A stretch of DNA of 40,556 nt, taken from positions 1 to 40,556 of the forward strand of contig CAZQVN010000033.1 in NCBI GenBank assembly GCA_964596775.1, read 5' to 3'. The translations under genes and the position numbers were made by a program. Shown one piece after another: positions 39,931 to 40,556 of this stretch (positions are counted from its first letter, which is position 1; each line of letters starts with the position of its first letter). This DNA is from CAZQVN01 sp964596775. GTDB lineage: Bacteria; Eisenbacteria; RBG-16-71-46; JABDJR01; JAWXBZ01. A model generated the notes under the pieces. That model made no database searches. It saw only the letters and a program-made list of their open reading frames with translations, and had not been told where the DNA came from.

Positions 39931-40018
39931 CCCCGCTCCCGGTGCGGCAGAGATGACGGCGGTGGGCACCGATGCCTTGAACGCCCGAAGTGCTGCAATC
40001 GGCCACCGGGTAGCGGGG
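39931..40018 (+). ncRNA. Stem-bounded RNA element 1
   Basis: ccccgct-cccggtg (39931-39944) pairs with caccggg-t-agcgggg (40004-40018): 14 bp with a single bulged T. Inside, gcag pairs with ctgc and gcac with gtgc, giving a branched fold of about 88 nt. It starts 3 bases after the stop of the preceding gene, so a terminator role is possible, but it lacks a T-run. It resembles no RNA family I can name. Confidence 0.5.
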
Positions 40019-40028
40019 ATCTAAGTTG

Positions 40029-40125
40029 TGGCGACCCCGAAGCTGGAATAGCGTGATCCCCTCACCGGATGGGCCGGGTAAGACCCGGTGCAGGCTCCGG
40101 GGCACGCGGGGACGCGGGGTCGCCA
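40029..40125 (+). ncRNA. Stem-bounded RNA element 2
   Basis: An 11-bp helix (40029-40039 with 40115-40125) closes a 97-nt unit. Inside is the hairpin ccgggt-aag-acccgg (40074-40088), and further cccc/gggg pairings can form between its two halves. It is followed by a short linker with gatgagttga and then cassette copy B. No reading frame fits it. Confidence 0.5.
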
Positions 40126-40166
40126 ACCTGTTCGATGAGTTGAACCGTCCGAATAAACTGGAGAGT

Positions 40167-40271
40167 TGAAAGCTGGACCGATGCGGCGTGGCGGAGTAGA
40201 TCCGGGCGCAACGGACCCGAGCCGCCGACACGGACTCGGGAGGTTCCACCGGCCATCGGTTCCAGCTTTCA
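40167..40271 (+). ncRNA. Structured RNA cassette, copy B
   Basis: The ends tgaaagctgg-accgatg and catcggt-tccagctttca are the same as in copy A (31-206), including one bulged base and the following gcggcgtggcg. In this copy gtgg can pair with ccac to lengthen the stem. The interior is only about half as long as in copy A and holds an unrelated hairpin (cccgag with ctcggg). Conserved ends with a swapped interior suggest a fixed platform with a variable domain. Confidence 0.55.
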
Positions 40272-40342
40272 GTAGGTATACCCCAACGAGGAGCGGTCGG
40301 GAACGTGATCGTCACGGGCACCCCGGCAATCAACCAGTAACC

Positions 40343-40383
40343 GCCGCCGCCATCGGTCGAGATGGGTTCGGCCTGGCGGCGGC
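40343..40383 (+). ncRNA. Perfect 10-bp GC hairpin
   Basis: gccgccgcca (40343-40352) pairs perfectly with tggcggcggc (40374-40383) over a 21-nt loop. It lies between cassette B and the tRNA-like element and is part of the same structured segment. No T-run follows. Confidence 0.5.
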
Positions 40384-40415
40384 AACTGTTCGAGAAATTC
40401 GATGAGTTGAAAGCT

Positions 40416-40522
40416 GGTGGCGGTAACTCAGTGGTAGAGGCGTGGCGAATGGACAACCTGCTGCCCTCAGGGTGCGGACTCCAATGAGCGCGCGGTCGTC
40501 GGTTCAACTCCGACCCGCCACC
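40416..40522 (+). tRNA. tRNA-like element with enlarged anticodon region
   Basis: The ends form a perfect 8-bp acceptor (ggtggcgg with ccgccacc), like tRNA-His with its extra G-1:C73 pair. The D-arm is actc-agtggta-gagg. The T-arm gtcgg-ttcaact-ccgac (40498-40514) is canonical. Between D and T arms, however, there are about 57 nt. gcgtg (40440-40444) can pair with cgcgc (40489-40493) around a 44-nt loop. That loop holds a hairpin, cctg-ctgccct-cagg (40457-40471), whose 7-nt loop would read GCC. It may be a tRNA with an insertion or intron, a degenerate gene or a tRNA mimic. Confidence 0.6.
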
Positions 40523-40556
40523 ATCACAATTTGAAAGCTGGACCGATGCGGCGTGG
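40502..40556. repeat. Terminal direct repeat (circular assembly overlap), right copy
   Basis: Identical to 1-55. It carries the 3' end of the tRNA-like element and the start of cassette A, so both features are complete only when the ends are joined. Confidence 0.85.

Larger units (their letters stand above)
39928..40556. other. Gene-free structured segment (continues at 1-304)
   Basis: I see no convincing gene between 39928 and the circular junction, nor on to 304. Instead it contains at least five stable stem-bounded units, listed separately, including a tRNA-like element and two copies of one cassette. In the circle the segment is 878 nt. A small extra hairpin (40304-40316, cgtga-tcg-tcacg) lies in it. 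The phrase gatgagttga recurs at 40134-40143 and 40401-40410. A single large RNA or a cluster of RNAs explains it best. Confidence 0.65.

Noticed and set aside
40121..40166. Hammerhead ribozyme core (gatgag followed by cgaa)
   Set aside because: The required CUGAUGA is not present (it reads ttcgatgag), and the flanking helices do not form in the correct order.
40416..40522. tmRNA
   Set aside because: The tRNA-like part is there, but no resume codon with a tag frame or pseudoknot array can be found, and the insert is too short.

Overview
The window is most simply read as the complete, circularly closed genome of a temperate, tailed, HK97-fold siphovirus of about 40.5 kb. The first 55 bases are repeated exactly as the last 55 (1-55 and 40502-40556), the usual sign of a circular assembly, so features at the two ends join up. 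The genome is GC-rich and uses GTG and TTG starts freely. Many genes overlap as ATGA, GTGA or TTGA. The host cannot be named. Two proteins with bacterial lipoboxes, one with a Sec-type signal peptide, and a captured half of a bacterial tRNA-Arg(CCU) point to a bacterium.

Layout. A leftward (minus-strand) block runs from about 28.7 kb down to 1.3 kb. In order of transcription it holds a DUF1376 protein, two small Cys-rich proteins, an HTH protein, a MerR-type HTH protein (candidate excisionase) and a tyrosine integrase. Then come attP, a RuvC-like nuclease, small genes, small and large terminase, a portal fused to a MuF domain, prohead protease, major capsid, a signal-peptide protein, head-tail connectors, major tail protein, tail chaperones, tape measure, distal tail and fibre-like proteins, a lysin, a GHL-type glycosidase candidate, holin genes and finally a tRNA-Met(CAU).

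A short rightward island (28.7-29.5 kb) encodes a lipoprotein and two related one-span membrane proteins and ends at a strong terminator. From 29.6 to 30.4 kb lies a compact immunity-like region: a small leftward gene, two divergent promoters and a Cro-like HTH gene. The rightward early block (30.2-39.9 kb, continuing through the circular junction to 1.28 kb) encodes small membrane proteins, a Cys-rich recombination candidate, an SbcD/SbcC nuclease pair, a structured RNA candidate, a protein with 69 Gly-Xaa dipeptides, and a ladder of short overlapping genes.

The least explained part is an 878-nt gene-free segment (39928-40501 joined to 1-304). It is packed with long perfect stems and holds two copies of a cassette with near-identical ends and different interiors. 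It also holds a tRNA-like element with excellent acceptor, D and T arms but a grossly enlarged anticodon region. It may be one large ornate phage RNA or a cluster of small ones. Other points of interest are an attP that carries the 5' half of a tRNA, an initiator-like tRNA after the lysis genes, and the position of attP inside the leftward operon.
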